Of a stretch of DNA of 8,035 bases, positions 1-6,420 are shown piece after piece (within the stretch, counting starts at the first letter, position 1; every line of letters starts with the position of its first letter). A program made the translations under genes and the position numbers. Below the pieces are notes generated by a model. The model did not search any database and had not been told where the DNA came from. It saw nothing but the letters and a program-made list of their open reading frames with translations. The DNA is from Methanomassiliicoccales archaeon PtaB.Bin134 (GTDB taxonomy: Archaea; Thermoplasmatota; Thermoplasmata; Methanomassiliicoccales; UBA472), in NCBI GenBank assembly GCA_002067045.1, contig MVPZ01000056.1, positions 1 through 8,035 of the forward strand, read 5' to 3'.

Positions 1-1740
1 CGGAGACTCTGCCTCGGTGACCAGCTGTACGCCTATGCCGTTCTCGAACGGCCCGACGACCTGGTTGCCGGTTATGGACCAGCTTACATCAGCCATCAAG
101 GTCGGACTGTCGGTGGGTATGTCGTAGTTGCCATCCAGGCTCACGTACTCAAAGACGTATATGCCGTACCAGGCAGGGTCGACCATGGCGTACATGGAGT
201 GAACATTGTTCAGGACATTGTTCTCCACCGCCATGTCCACGGCCACATCCAGCACTCCGGTCTTCTCGCTGTAGGAATACTGGTACAGGGTTATCATCGC
301 GTTCCTGCCGTCGGTCTGCGTGATCTGGTTGCCGCTGATGGAGATGCTTCCGGCCACGTGCACGTAGGCTTCGGTGAACAGGGTGCTAGGGTCTACCTCA
401 GCTCCGTAGTTCACGTCTACATAGATTATGCCGTACTCCATGTCGCTTCCCAGATAGATGCTGGTGACCTCGTTGTTGTCCGCGGTGACCACGTAGTTGA
501 GGGTGTGGTTGGCCACTGCGACCTCGTCATAGTAGGGCCAGTAGTCGCTGCCGAAATCCGCCCAATCGTACATCCCATACCACAGCCCATAGGTCACGTT
601 GAACATCTGGTTGCTGTCCATGTGCACGGTCACATCCATGACCCAGTTGCCCACGGTGTCGTACATCCAGTAGTCCACATAGGCCCAGGCACCGCCCTTC
701 AACCCATCGACCAGGTTGTCGATTATGGAGATGTACACCAGGGACTCCACGTCCAGGGCCTGGTGGCCCTCGGTGCCAATTTCCATATCAACGCCAATGC
801 CCCATAGGTTCCAGGAGTCGGCATCCTCGGGCATGGCCCCGAATATCTGGTTGCCTTCCACTATCGCGCTGCTATCAGAGCTTACGGTTCCGAGGTCGGC
901 GTAAACATCCGAGTATACCGATATGATATCTCCGTAGTAGTAGTCGCTACCACTCTCGTAACCCCAGATGTCCTCCAGGATGTTGTCGGTGATGGTGGCC
1001 GCTAAGGCGTAATCAGTGGTTCCGTTGTTCTTGTAGACATAGCTCTCCACGGATATGCCACCATAGCAGTTCACCGCCTGCATGAGGTGGTTCCCGGTGA
1101 CGGTGACCATGTGGTCAACGGTCAGCGCGGTGGCCTCGTCGACAAAGTCGTAGACGGTCAGGCCGACATCGATCATCGGCGGGTGGTTGGTGTCGGTATA
1201 GTGGTTGAACGGATATTCGCCCTCATACCATATCTGCTCCATGACGTTGTTGACGAAGGTCTGCTCCACGTTGATGGTCCAGTCCACCAAGTCCTCGGAC
1301 AGCAGGATCACGTTGTTCCCGAGCCCGTAGGAGTCGGTCATTACGTTGTCCTGGAAGTTGGCCATAACGTCAAGGGTGGCGTTGGTGGCCTCCTCGTCCG
1401 GATCGCTGAACACGATGACCGAGGTGTGCACGCCGTAGACGACCTTGTTGAACTGGTTGCCGGTCACCTCGAAGGAGTTGACCCCGCCTTCCCCGTTGAG
1501 GACCCAGGCGATTACCGCCGCGGTCCACAGGCGCTCGAAGGTGTTGTTCACCACGGACATGTCCATGGTACCGTCGAGGACGCTAAGCGCGACCACCGCG
1601 GCCGGACCGTAGTACCACTCGGTCGCGTGCAGGTAGCTGAAGTCGTTGTCCATGGCCGAGAACATCATGTCCCCGCTCTCGGTGGTGGCGAACACGCCAC
1701 CGGCGAAGTAGCTGGTCACGGTGTTGTTGGTCAGGCTAAG
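1..1740 (-). repeat. Second beta-helix region: asparagine-marked coils with variable loops
   Basis: This covers residues about 803-1382 of the giant protein. It has fifteen motifs of the form [GND]-N-x-[VILFM], for example LTNNTV, VVNNTF, VTGNQF, FVNNVM, VTGNHL, ITDNIL, VEGNQI, MDSNQM, SISGNQI, VENNVL and SITGNQV. Their hydrophobic positions lie near 810, 836, 870, 899, 936, 968, 1021, 1057, 1101, 1146, 1181, 1227, 1275, 1312 and 1363. The steps vary from 26 to 53 residues. The extra length is Tyr/Trp/Asp-rich (for example SDYYYGD and WPYYDE) and probably forms long loops leaving the helix. The conserved Asn would stack as an asparagine ladder, a known feature of parallel beta-helices. The region continues past base 1. 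Confidence 0.7.
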
Positions 1741-4146
1741 GTCGACATCTCCGACCTGGGAGATCACCCTCATGCCCATACCCGGAGATATGGAGTTGGG
1801 GGTGAACAGGTAGCTGGTATAGTCCGCTTCCCAGGCCGTCCAGCCGAACACGCGGTACATGTTGTAGTCGATGTACGGCCACTCGTCGTTCAGCAGGCCC
1901 CAGGCGTTGGATCCGCCCGATCCGTCCATGGCCGCGAAGTTGAACTGTATCTCGCCGGTGGCGTACAGTATCACCTGGAAGGCGTTGCTCTCGCCGTCGC
2001 CGGAGTTGTCGTTCCTGGCGTACCAGTTGAAGAGTACCCAGGAGCCGTCCTCGGCCACCTTGTAGGCGTTGAAGTGATCTCCATAGTAGTTCAGGTTGGT
2101 GTTGCCCACCGGCCTGATGCTGGTGGCGCTTCCGTCGAAGTCCAGCGAACCCTCCTCGTTAAAGAAGACCTCGCTGTACCCGTACCCGTTGTACTCGAAG
2201 ATGAAGGGCAGTTCGACCGTCCAGGAGTCGCCATAGTCCCAGTCATCCCAGTCGTTACCGTCACCGACCTCGGGCCGGCCGTACAGTATGTATTCAGGGT
2301 CGATCTGTTCGAGCACGTACACGTTTCCAGCATACTCGGCGGTGCTGCCGTCGAACACGCTGTCCACTACGTCCATGTCCACCAGCCCGTAGAGGGAGTC
2401 GTAGGTGAAGCCCACCTCGTTCTGCCCGAGGAACTGGGAGTTGTGGATAGCGACCGTTCCACCATAAACAGAGATGGCCCAGATGCCGAAGTCGCCGCCC
2501 TCGAACACGGAGTTCAGTACGGTTATATTGACCTTGTTCAGGTCAGCATCGGTGGGGGCACTGACCTCCACAATAGCTCCAGCGAAGTTGGTGTTGATGT
2601 GCGATTCGGTGAACTCGAGTTCCAGATCGCCATCGTTAGCGTATAGCCAGAGGCCTATGCCCACGTTAACCATGGTCACATTGTCATAGCCCAGGGAGAC
2701 GTCGTTCTCGCGAACCTCCAAGCGCATGCCCATCCCGGAGATGTTGACGAACTCGGTGTCCGTCATGACCATCGGGGAGAGCTCGATGCACCAGACGTCG
2801 ATGGCCATCTCAGCCTCGTGGAAGCTGGAAGCGCTGACATCCAGGGTCACGAAACCGGTGTCCAGAGTCAAGGAGTTAACGGCCAGGTCGATCAGCGTGT
2901 AATATCCGCCGAGGGAGCTGTTGACCACGGTCAGGTCGATGTTGCCGAACTCCACCACAGCCCAGATGCCGTAATAGACGTTCTCCATGACCACACCGTC
3001 GAGCATGATCACGGTGTCGCCCTCATCGGCGTGAGAGGTTACCACGGTGCCCCAGACGTTGATGAACTCGGAGTTGGTCATTTGGATGGAGCTAACGGTA
3101 TCCCCATCGACCACGATCGCGTCGCTGAACACATTGGTGAAGGAGCAGTCGGTGACGGTGAGGATCACATCTCCGGAGCCCACTATGTAGGAGAAGCCGG
3201 CGCTGGCGTTGTCCACGATGACCCCGTCGAGGGTGAAAGAGGTAGCGCTGACGCCGCCATACATCTCCATGATGAAGTCATATACGATCGGAGGCCCGAT
3301 CAGGGGCTCGGAGCCGATGACCATGTTGCCTATGTGGGAGAACCAGGTATCGGACACCAGCACATCGCCCAGAATGTCCCCGTTGATGTTCATGCCACCG
3401 TTAAAGGAGTTGGTGAACTCGCACCCGGTTATGGTCATATCGATGCGGCCATCCTCGACCCAGGCGTGCGCCCAGAAGTAGCCAATGTCGGAGGTCCAGT
3501 TGACGACCACTCCGTCAAGGGTGACATCCAGACTTCCGTTCGAATTGTAGACATAGAGGCCCGCCCAGAAGTCCCAAATCTCCACTCCGGATATGGTAAG
3601 GGCTATGTCCTGGCGCACATCGCTGTAGAATGCGTATCGGATGGCTGTGTCCCCATGGCTGACCATCACATTGGACATCGATGGTCCGTCCGTAGTGTTG
3701 TCATAATTCAAGGGATATGACACGTTCTCCATGGACAGGTACGCTATGGAACCGCCAGAGCCCTCATAGAAGTACACCCCGTTCCAAGTCGTAATCGCGG
3801 ATGAGTTCCTGTCGAAGACGGTCCAGTTGTCCTCGGCGCCGGCGATATCCAGGTTCCCATACACATTGAAGGCATAGTAGCCCTGGAACATCACGGTCAC
3901 GTTCTTCTCGATGGTGAGCGTGACGCCTTCAGAAATGTTCACATCACCTGTCACGTTGATTATGCTGTCGGATGCCCAGGTCGTATCCACGGTGATGTCG
4001 CCTGAGACATCCTCAGCACTGGCCTGTCCAGCTCCCAAAAACAGAAGCAGGACCAGGGCGAACGCCAGTATACCGATATACAAGGCGGCCCTCTTGACCA
4101 AGCCAGTGCTCAAATTGTCATTTCGATTAACAGTTGGATTGTCCAT
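1..4146 (-). CDS. Giant secreted parallel beta-helix repeat surface protein, C-terminus cut off by the window edge
   Basis: The minus-strand frame starting at the ATG at 4146-4144 is open for 1382 codons, to base 1, and continues outside the window. Residues 1-44 form a signal peptide: a polar N-terminus, the basic pair K20-R21, a hydrophobic core at about 23-39, and a likely cleavage site after ASA (A44). The mature protein is acidic, rich in Asn, Val, Thr, Tyr and Trp, has only four Cys (242, 334, 453, 1027) and about twenty N-x-S/T sequons, as expected for an exported archaeal glycoprotein. Residues about 140-600 show coils marked by [ND]-S-x-F or L-D-G-V at about 25-residue steps. Residues about 620-785 are a globular nidogen-like insert. 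Residues about 803-1382 show coils marked by [GN]-N-x-[VILF]. This is typical of right-handed parallel beta-helix (PbH1/NosD-like) folds. No catalytic motif was recognised, so adhesin, glycan-binding or structural surface roles are inference. The start is supported by GGGGG six bases upstream. Any membrane anchor would lie beyond the window. Confidence 0.88.
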   Translation of the reverse strand, partial: MDNPTVNRNDNLSTGLVKRAALYIGILAFALVLLLFLGAGQASAEDVSGDITVDTTWASDSIINVTGDVNISEGVTLTIEKNVTVMFQGYYAFNVYGNLDIAGAEDNWTVFDRNSSAITTWNGVYFYEGSGGSIAYLSMENVSYPLNYDNTTDGPSMSNVMVSHGDTAIRYAFYSDVRQDIALTISGVEIWDFWAGLYVYNSNGSLDVTLDGVVVNWTSDIGYFWAHAWVEDGRIDMTITGCEFTNSFNGGMNINGDILGDVLVSDTWFSHIGNMVIGSEPLIGPPIVYDFIMEMYGGVSATSFTLDGVIVDNASAGFSYIVGSGDVILTVTDCSFTNVFSDAIVVDGDTVSSIQMTNSEFINVWGTVVTSHADEGDTVIMLDGVVMENVYYGIWAVVEFGNIDLTVVNSSLGGYYTLIDLAVNSLTLDTGFVTLDVSASSFHEAEMAIDVWCIELSPMVMTDTEFVNISGMGMRLEVRENDVSLGYDNVTMVNVGIGLWLYANDGDLELEFTESHINTNFAGAIVEVSAPTDADLNKVNITVLNSVFEGGDFGIWAISVYGGTVAIHNSQFLGQNEVGFTYDSLYGLVDMDVVDSVFDGSTAEYAGNVYVLEQIDPEYILYGRPEVGDGNDWDDWDYGDSWTVELPFIFEYNGYGYSEVFFNEEGSLDFDGSATSIRPVGNTNLNYYGDHFNAYKVAEDGSWVLFNWYARNDNSGDGESNAFQVILYATGEIQFNFAAMDGSGGSNAWGLLNDEWPYIDYNMYRVFGWTAWEADYTSYLFTPNSISPGMGMRVISQVGDVDLSLTNNTVTSYFAGGVFATTESGDMMFSAMDNDFSYLHATEWYYGPAAVVALSVLDGTMDMSVVNNTFERLWTAAVIAWVLNGEGGVNSFEVTGNQFNKVVYGVHTSVIVFSDPDEEATNATLDVMANFQDNVMTDSYGLGNNVILLSEDLVDWTINVEQTFVNNVMEQIWYEGEYPFNHYTDTNHPPMIDVGLTVYDFVDEATALTVDHMVTVTGNHLMQAVNCYGGISVESYVYKNNGTTDYALAATITDNILEDIWGYESGSDYYYGDIISVYSDVYADLGTVSSDSSAIVEGNQIFGAMPEDADSWNLWGIGVDMEIGTEGHQALDVESLVYISIIDNLVDGLKGGAWAYVDYWMYDTVGNWVMDVTVHMDSNQMFNVTYGLWYGMYDWADFGSDYWPYYDEVAVANHTLNYVVTADNNEVTSIYLGSDMEYGIIYVDVNYGAEVDPSTLFTEAYVHVAGSISISGNQITQTDGRNAMITLYQYSYSEKTGVLDVAVDMAVENNVLNNVHSMYAMVDPAWYGIYVFEYVSLDGNYDIPTDSPTLMADVSWSITGNQVVGPFENGIGVQLVTEAESP
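1792..2289 (-). other. Nidogen-like globular domain embedded in the beta-helix protein
   Basis: Residues about 620-785 break the coil pattern. The segment begins with an acidic, Trp-rich linker (DWDDWDYGDSW, about 632-642). It then has LPFIFEYNGYGYSEVFF (646-662) followed by NEEGSLDF, resembling the LPF-x-F-x-[YF]-x-G-x-x-Y...NG-x-L-x-F signature of nidogen-like domains in secreted archaeal and bacterial proteins. Next come a hydrophobic strand WVLFNWYAR (703-711), the strand pair FQVILYATGEIQFNF (723-737), and an AWGLL segment (748-752). The pair resembles the FQV-x-L-x-x-[ND]G-x-I-x-F core of that fold. Known members are extracellular beta-rich modules often next to adhesive repeats. Assignment is by pattern only; a diverged relative of that fold is equally possible. 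Confidence 0.55.
2341..3600 (-). repeat. First beta-helix region of the giant protein: regular ~25-residue coils
   Basis: This covers residues about 183-602 of the giant protein. The aligned hydrophobic position of successive motifs falls at residues 190, 215, 244, 269, 310, 336, 361, 387, 412, 442, 466, 492, 517, 548, 572 and 598. Most steps are 24-31 residues; the exception is 41, between 269 and 310. Typical motif cores are GCEF, DTWF, DCSF, NSEF, DTEF, NSVF, NSQF and DSVF, alternating in places with LDGV-type cores (TLDGVVV, TLDGVIV, MLDGVVM). A step of about 25 residues matches one turn of a right-handed parallel beta-helix. The fold assignment is inference from the periodicity; the positions are read directly. 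Confidence 0.75.
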
Positions 4147-4152
4147 TGAATT

Positions 4153-4157
4153 CCCCC
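4153..4157 (-). promoter_or_regulatory. Shine-Dalgarno-like GGGGG of the beta-helix gene
   Basis: The complement of 4153-4157 is GGGGG, six bases (AATTCA) before the ATG at 4146. It could pair with the pyrimidine-rich 3' end of 16S rRNA. It supports this start, which also lies just before a well-formed signal peptide. Confidence 0.5.
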
Positions 4158-4218
4158 ATTAAGATCCCATCCACCTATAGGGACCCCTGTTTGGTTGAAG
4201 AAACATATTTGCGTGACA

Positions 4219-4236
4219 TTACTTAAAAGTTATTCG
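4219..4236 (-). promoter_or_regulatory. Candidate TATA box of the beta-helix gene
   Basis: Read on the minus strand, this AT-rich stretch contains CTTTTAAGT (complement of 4221-4229). A start site about 25 nt downstream would fall near 4200. That would give a 5' untranslated leader of roughly 53 nt before the ATG at 4146. The leader holds an 8-bp palindrome, CCTATAGG (4174-4181). Unlike the plus-strand genes here, this gene would therefore have a leader. Confidence 0.45.
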
Positions 4237-4334
4237 ATAAAATGACCTGTGAATTGGTAGCCATACATACTGTTAATCGGCGTTAGGCAACTTGACGATA
4301 ATCGGAACCTCGACCCTGCTGGAAGCTTTTAGGG

Positions 4335-4345
4335 AAAGTTATTAA
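4335..4345 (+). promoter_or_regulatory. Candidate TATA box of hypB
   Basis: The AT-rich box aaagttattaa is centred about 28 nt before the GTG at 4369, which would give a leaderless or nearly leaderless mRNA. An alternative element, aagctttta (4323-4331), would start transcription about 15 nt before the GTG, leaving a short leader that includes gggagtgg. The first is preferred because the next two genes show the same spacing. Confidence 0.4.
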
Positions 4346-4368
4346 CTCGGGAGTGGAAATCCGCTGCC

Positions 4369-5019
4369 GTGCACAAGATCACCCACATCAGCATGGAGAC
4401 AGACGTTCTGGCGGAGAACAGGCATCTGGCCGAGCACAATCACGAGAAATTGCAGGGGGCGGGCATCCGTTCGGTGGATGTCATGGGCACCACCGGAGCG
4501 GGCAAGACCGCCCTGATCATCAAGTTGTCCAAGATCCTAATGGATAGGGGGTTCCGTGTAGCTGCGATAGCCGGCGACGTCACCGGTCAGGACGATTACG
4601 ACCGCTTCCAGGCCGGAGGGGTCAGGGCCTTCAACCTCAACACCGGGAAGGAATGCCATCTGGACGCCCATCTCCTGGATCATGCCCTGTACGATATTGA
4701 CCTTACCGGCATAGACTTCCTTTTCGTGGAGAACGTTGGGAACCTGGTATGCCCTGCGGACTTCCCCCTGGGCACTGATGTCAGGCTGGTGGTCATATCC
4801 GTCACCGAGGGGGACGACATGGTGCGCAAGCACCCCATGATATTCCAGGGCGCGGACCTGGCGGTCATCAACAAGATGGACCTGGCCTCCTACATGGAGA
4901 TCGATGTGGAGAGGGTCAAGGCCGACTACCGGAAGCTCTCAGGAGGCCGGGACCTGCATCCGGTCAGCGTGCGCACCGGGGAGGGCCTGGAGGCCCTGGT
5001 GGACCGCCTGCTGGATTGA
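4369..5019 (+). CDS. hypB: HypB, nickel-inserting GTPase for [NiFe]-hydrogenase maturation
   Basis: The product is a 216-residue SIMIBI-class GTPase. With HypA it delivers Ni to the large-subunit active site of [NiFe] hydrogenases in the cytoplasm, using GTP hydrolysis. Visible motifs are the P-loop GTTGAGKT (40-47), the AGDVTGQDD region (68-76), NTGKECHLDAH (91-101), FVENVGNLVCPADF (119-132), SVTEGDD (144-150) and the guanine-recognition motif NKMD (168-171). C96, H97, H101 and C128 match the metal-binding residues I recall from the Methanocaldococcus jannaschii protein. Length and layout match archaeal HypB, which lacks the long poly-His leader of some bacterial forms; five His do occur in residues 2-25. 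The GTG start is chosen because it gives the family's usual ~39 residues before the P-loop, begins with the MH seen in relatives, and fits the TATA spacing. A start at M9 (4393) is possible. No hypA or other hyp gene is adjacent. Confidence 0.95.
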   Translation: MHKITHISMETDVLAENRHLAEHNHEKLQGAGIRSVDVMGTTGAGKTALIIKLSKILMDRGFRVAAIAGDVTGQDDYDRFQAGGVRAFNLNTGKECHLDAHLLDHALYDIDLTGIDFLFVENVGNLVCPADFPLGTDVRLVVISVTEGDDMVRKHPMIFQGADLAVINKMDLASYMEIDVERVKADYRKLSGGRDLHPVSVRTGEGLEALVDRLLD

Positions 5020-5027
5020 GCGGCAAT

Positions 5028-5037
5028 TCATTTATTA
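5028..5037 (+). promoter_or_regulatory. Candidate TATA box of purD
   Basis: The box ttcatttatt lies in the 43-bp gap after hypB, centred about 29 nt before the ATG at 5063. No Shine-Dalgarno-like sequence lies just before that ATG (the upstream bases are ccccgcagcgc), so a leaderless transcript is the simplest reading. Confidence 0.45.
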
Positions 5038-5062
5038 CCGTCGTCGCCCATCCCCGCAGCGC

Positions 5063-6385
5063 ATGAACACAAAGGTGCTGGTGGTGGGCGGCGGAGGGCG
5101 TGAGCACGCCATAGTGGAGGCCCTACTCAGGGACGGGGCGGCGGTCTACGCGGCCATGAAGAACCAGAACCCGGGCATCGCCCGCGCGGCCAAGGAGTTC
5201 CGCCTGGTCAAGGAGACCGACGTGCCCAAGGTCGTGGAGTTCGCTATGAGCACAGGAGTGGAGCTGGCGGTCATTGGGCCGGAGGCTCCGCTGGAGGCCG
5301 GGCTGGCCGACGAACTGGCACGCAAGGGCATTGCTTCCGTGGGACCGACCCAAGCCGCGGCCAGACTGGAGACGTCCAAGCGCTTCTCCCGTCGCCTGCT
5401 GAAGAAGCACGACGTCCCGGGGAACGTGGCCTTCGGCACCTTCCAGGACTATGCATCTGCAAAACTGTTCGTCGATGACTTCCCGGGAGAGCTGGTGGTC
5501 AAGCCGGAGGGGCTGACCGGCGGCAAGGGGGTCAAGGTGGAAGGGGAGCACCTGAACGGCAAGGCGGAGGTGCTGGAATACGTCAGGGAGGTCCTGGACC
5601 GTCGCATAGGGGGCGCGGGAGTGGTGCTGGAGGAACGCCTGGTCGGCGAGGAGTTCACCCTGCAGGCCTTCTGCGACGGTAAGGACGTCCGGGGGATGCC
5701 GTTGGTGCAGGACCACAAGCGGGCCTACGAGGGGGACGTGGGGCCGAACACCGGTGGAATGGGCTCGTACACCGACGCGGACCATCTGCTGCCCTTTATC
5801 ACCAGCGCAGACCGCGAGGAGGCCGAGGGGATCGTGCGCCGCACCGTCCAGGCCATGCGCGACGAGGGCTGCCCGTACCGCGGCGTGCTTTACGGGCAAT
5901 TCATGCTTACCAGGGACGGCCCCAAGGTCATCGAGTTCAACGCCCGCTTCGGGGATCCCGAGGCCATGAACGTCCTGACCCTGCTGGAGAACGGGTTCTT
6001 GGACATATGCCAGCAGGTGGCCGAAGGACGCCTCTCCTCGGACGCCCCGTTCCTGCGCAAGGCCACGGTCTGCAAGTACGTGGTGCCCGCCGGTTACGGC
6101 ACTGAGCCAAAGGCTGGCCTCCCCATAAATGTGGACGAGGCCGCTCTGGCAAACAGCGGGGCCAGGCTGTACTACGCCGCGGTGGATGAGAGGGATGGAG
6201 GCGTATACACCACCTCCTCTAGGACCCTGGGCGTGGTGGGGGTGGCCGACAGCATCGAGGAGGCCGAGGCGGTATGCGAGGCTGGACTGATCCATGTCAA
6301 GGGGGATGTCTTCGTCCGCCACGACATTGGCAAGGCCGACCTGGTGCGCAGGAGGGTGGAGCACATGCGCCAGGTCCGGGGCTGA
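5063..6385 (+). CDS. purD: PurD, phosphoribosylamine-glycine ligase (GAR synthetase)
   Basis: The product is a 440-residue cytosolic ATP-grasp enzyme. It joins 5-phosphoribosylamine and glycine with ATP hydrolysis to give glycinamide ribonucleotide, the second step of de novo purine synthesis. The N-terminal Rossmann-like domain opens with GGGGREHA (9-16) and contains IGPEAPL. The ATP-grasp part has KPEGLTGGKGV (147-157), EERLVGEEFTLQAF, QDHKRAYEGDVGPNTGGMGSY (with PNTGGMGSY at 228-236) and EFNARFGDPE (291-300), where E291 and N293 are the expected Mg ligands. The C-terminal domain ends with VRHDIGKADLVRRRV. GLTGGKGV instead of the common bacterial GLAAGKGV fits an archaeal PurD. The frame stays open 53 codons upstream into hypB, but the ATG at 5063 matches the family N-terminus and the TATA spacing. 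It is a complete gene with no other pur gene beside it. Confidence 0.97.
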   Translation: MNTKVLVVGGGGREHAIVEALLRDGAAVYAAMKNQNPGIARAAKEFRLVKETDVPKVVEFAMSTGVELAVIGPEAPLEAGLADELARKGIASVGPTQAAARLETSKRFSRRLLKKHDVPGNVAFGTFQDYASAKLFVDDFPGELVVKPEGLTGGKGVKVEGEHLNGKAEVLEYVREVLDRRIGGAGVVLEERLVGEEFTLQAFCDGKDVRGMPLVQDHKRAYEGDVGPNTGGMGSYTDADHLLPFITSADREEAEGIVRRTVQAMRDEGCPYRGVLYGQFMLTRDGPKVIEFNARFGDPEAMNVLTLLENGFLDICQQVAEGRLSSDAPFLRKATVCKYVVPAGYGTEPKAGLPINVDEAALANSGARLYYAAVDERDGGVYTTSSRTLGVVGVADSIEEAEAVCEAGLIHVKGDVFVRHDIGKADLVRRRVEHMRQVRG

Positions 6386-6387
6386 GC

Positions 6388-6401
6388 AAGCTTTTCATAT
6401 T
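6388..6401 (+). promoter_or_regulatory. Candidate TATA box of the translin-family gene
   Basis: The sequence aagcttttcatatt lies in the 35-bp gap after purD, centred about 25-27 nt before the ATG at 6421. The bases just before that ATG (aatctacctgc) show no ribosome-binding sequence. The element shares aagctttt with 4323-4330 upstream of hypB. Confidence 0.45.
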
Positions 6402-6420
6402 GTCCCGGGAATCTACCTGC

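Larger units (their letters stand above)
4147..4368. promoter_or_regulatory. Divergent intergenic region between the beta-helix gene and hypB
   Basis: This 222-bp non-coding stretch separates two genes that point away from each other and must hold both promoters. It is clearly AT-richer than its neighbours between about 4195 and 4280. The 9-mer aaagttatt occurs at 4226-4234 and again at 4335-4343, inside or beside the candidate TATA elements of each gene. A 7-mer, taatcgg, occurs at 4274-4280 and 4299-4305 (25 nt apart), and a palindrome, cctatagg, at 4174-4181. No RNA gene or small ORF with a convincing start was seen. Confidence 0.6.

Noticed and set aside
1087..2646. Long plus-strand open frame of 519 codons, with similar ones at 199-807 and 2818-3720
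   Set aside because: All three lie in the frame that is codon-for-codon antisense to the beta-helix gene. Their Val/His/Gly/Asp-rich translations are what antisense of Asn/Asp/Val/Thr codons gives. They stay open because the real gene avoids TTA, CTA and TCA codons. They show no domain, signal or start context.
1..4146. Repeated coding motifs considered as a DNA repeat array or CRISPR
   Set aside because: The recurrence is at the protein level with diverged codons and variable spacing. There are no identical 23-37 bp repeats with unique spacers.
4904..5062. 53-codon N-terminal extension of purD overlapping hypB
   Set aside because: The extension translates hypB codons out of frame. The family N-terminus (MNTKVLVVGGGGREHA) starts exactly at the ATG at 5063.
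5123..6364. Minus-strand open frame of 413 codons opposite purD
   Set aside because: It is a shadow of the GC-rich purD gene. The purD frame has a full set of family motifs, while the antisense product resembles nothing and lacks a promoter or ribosome site.
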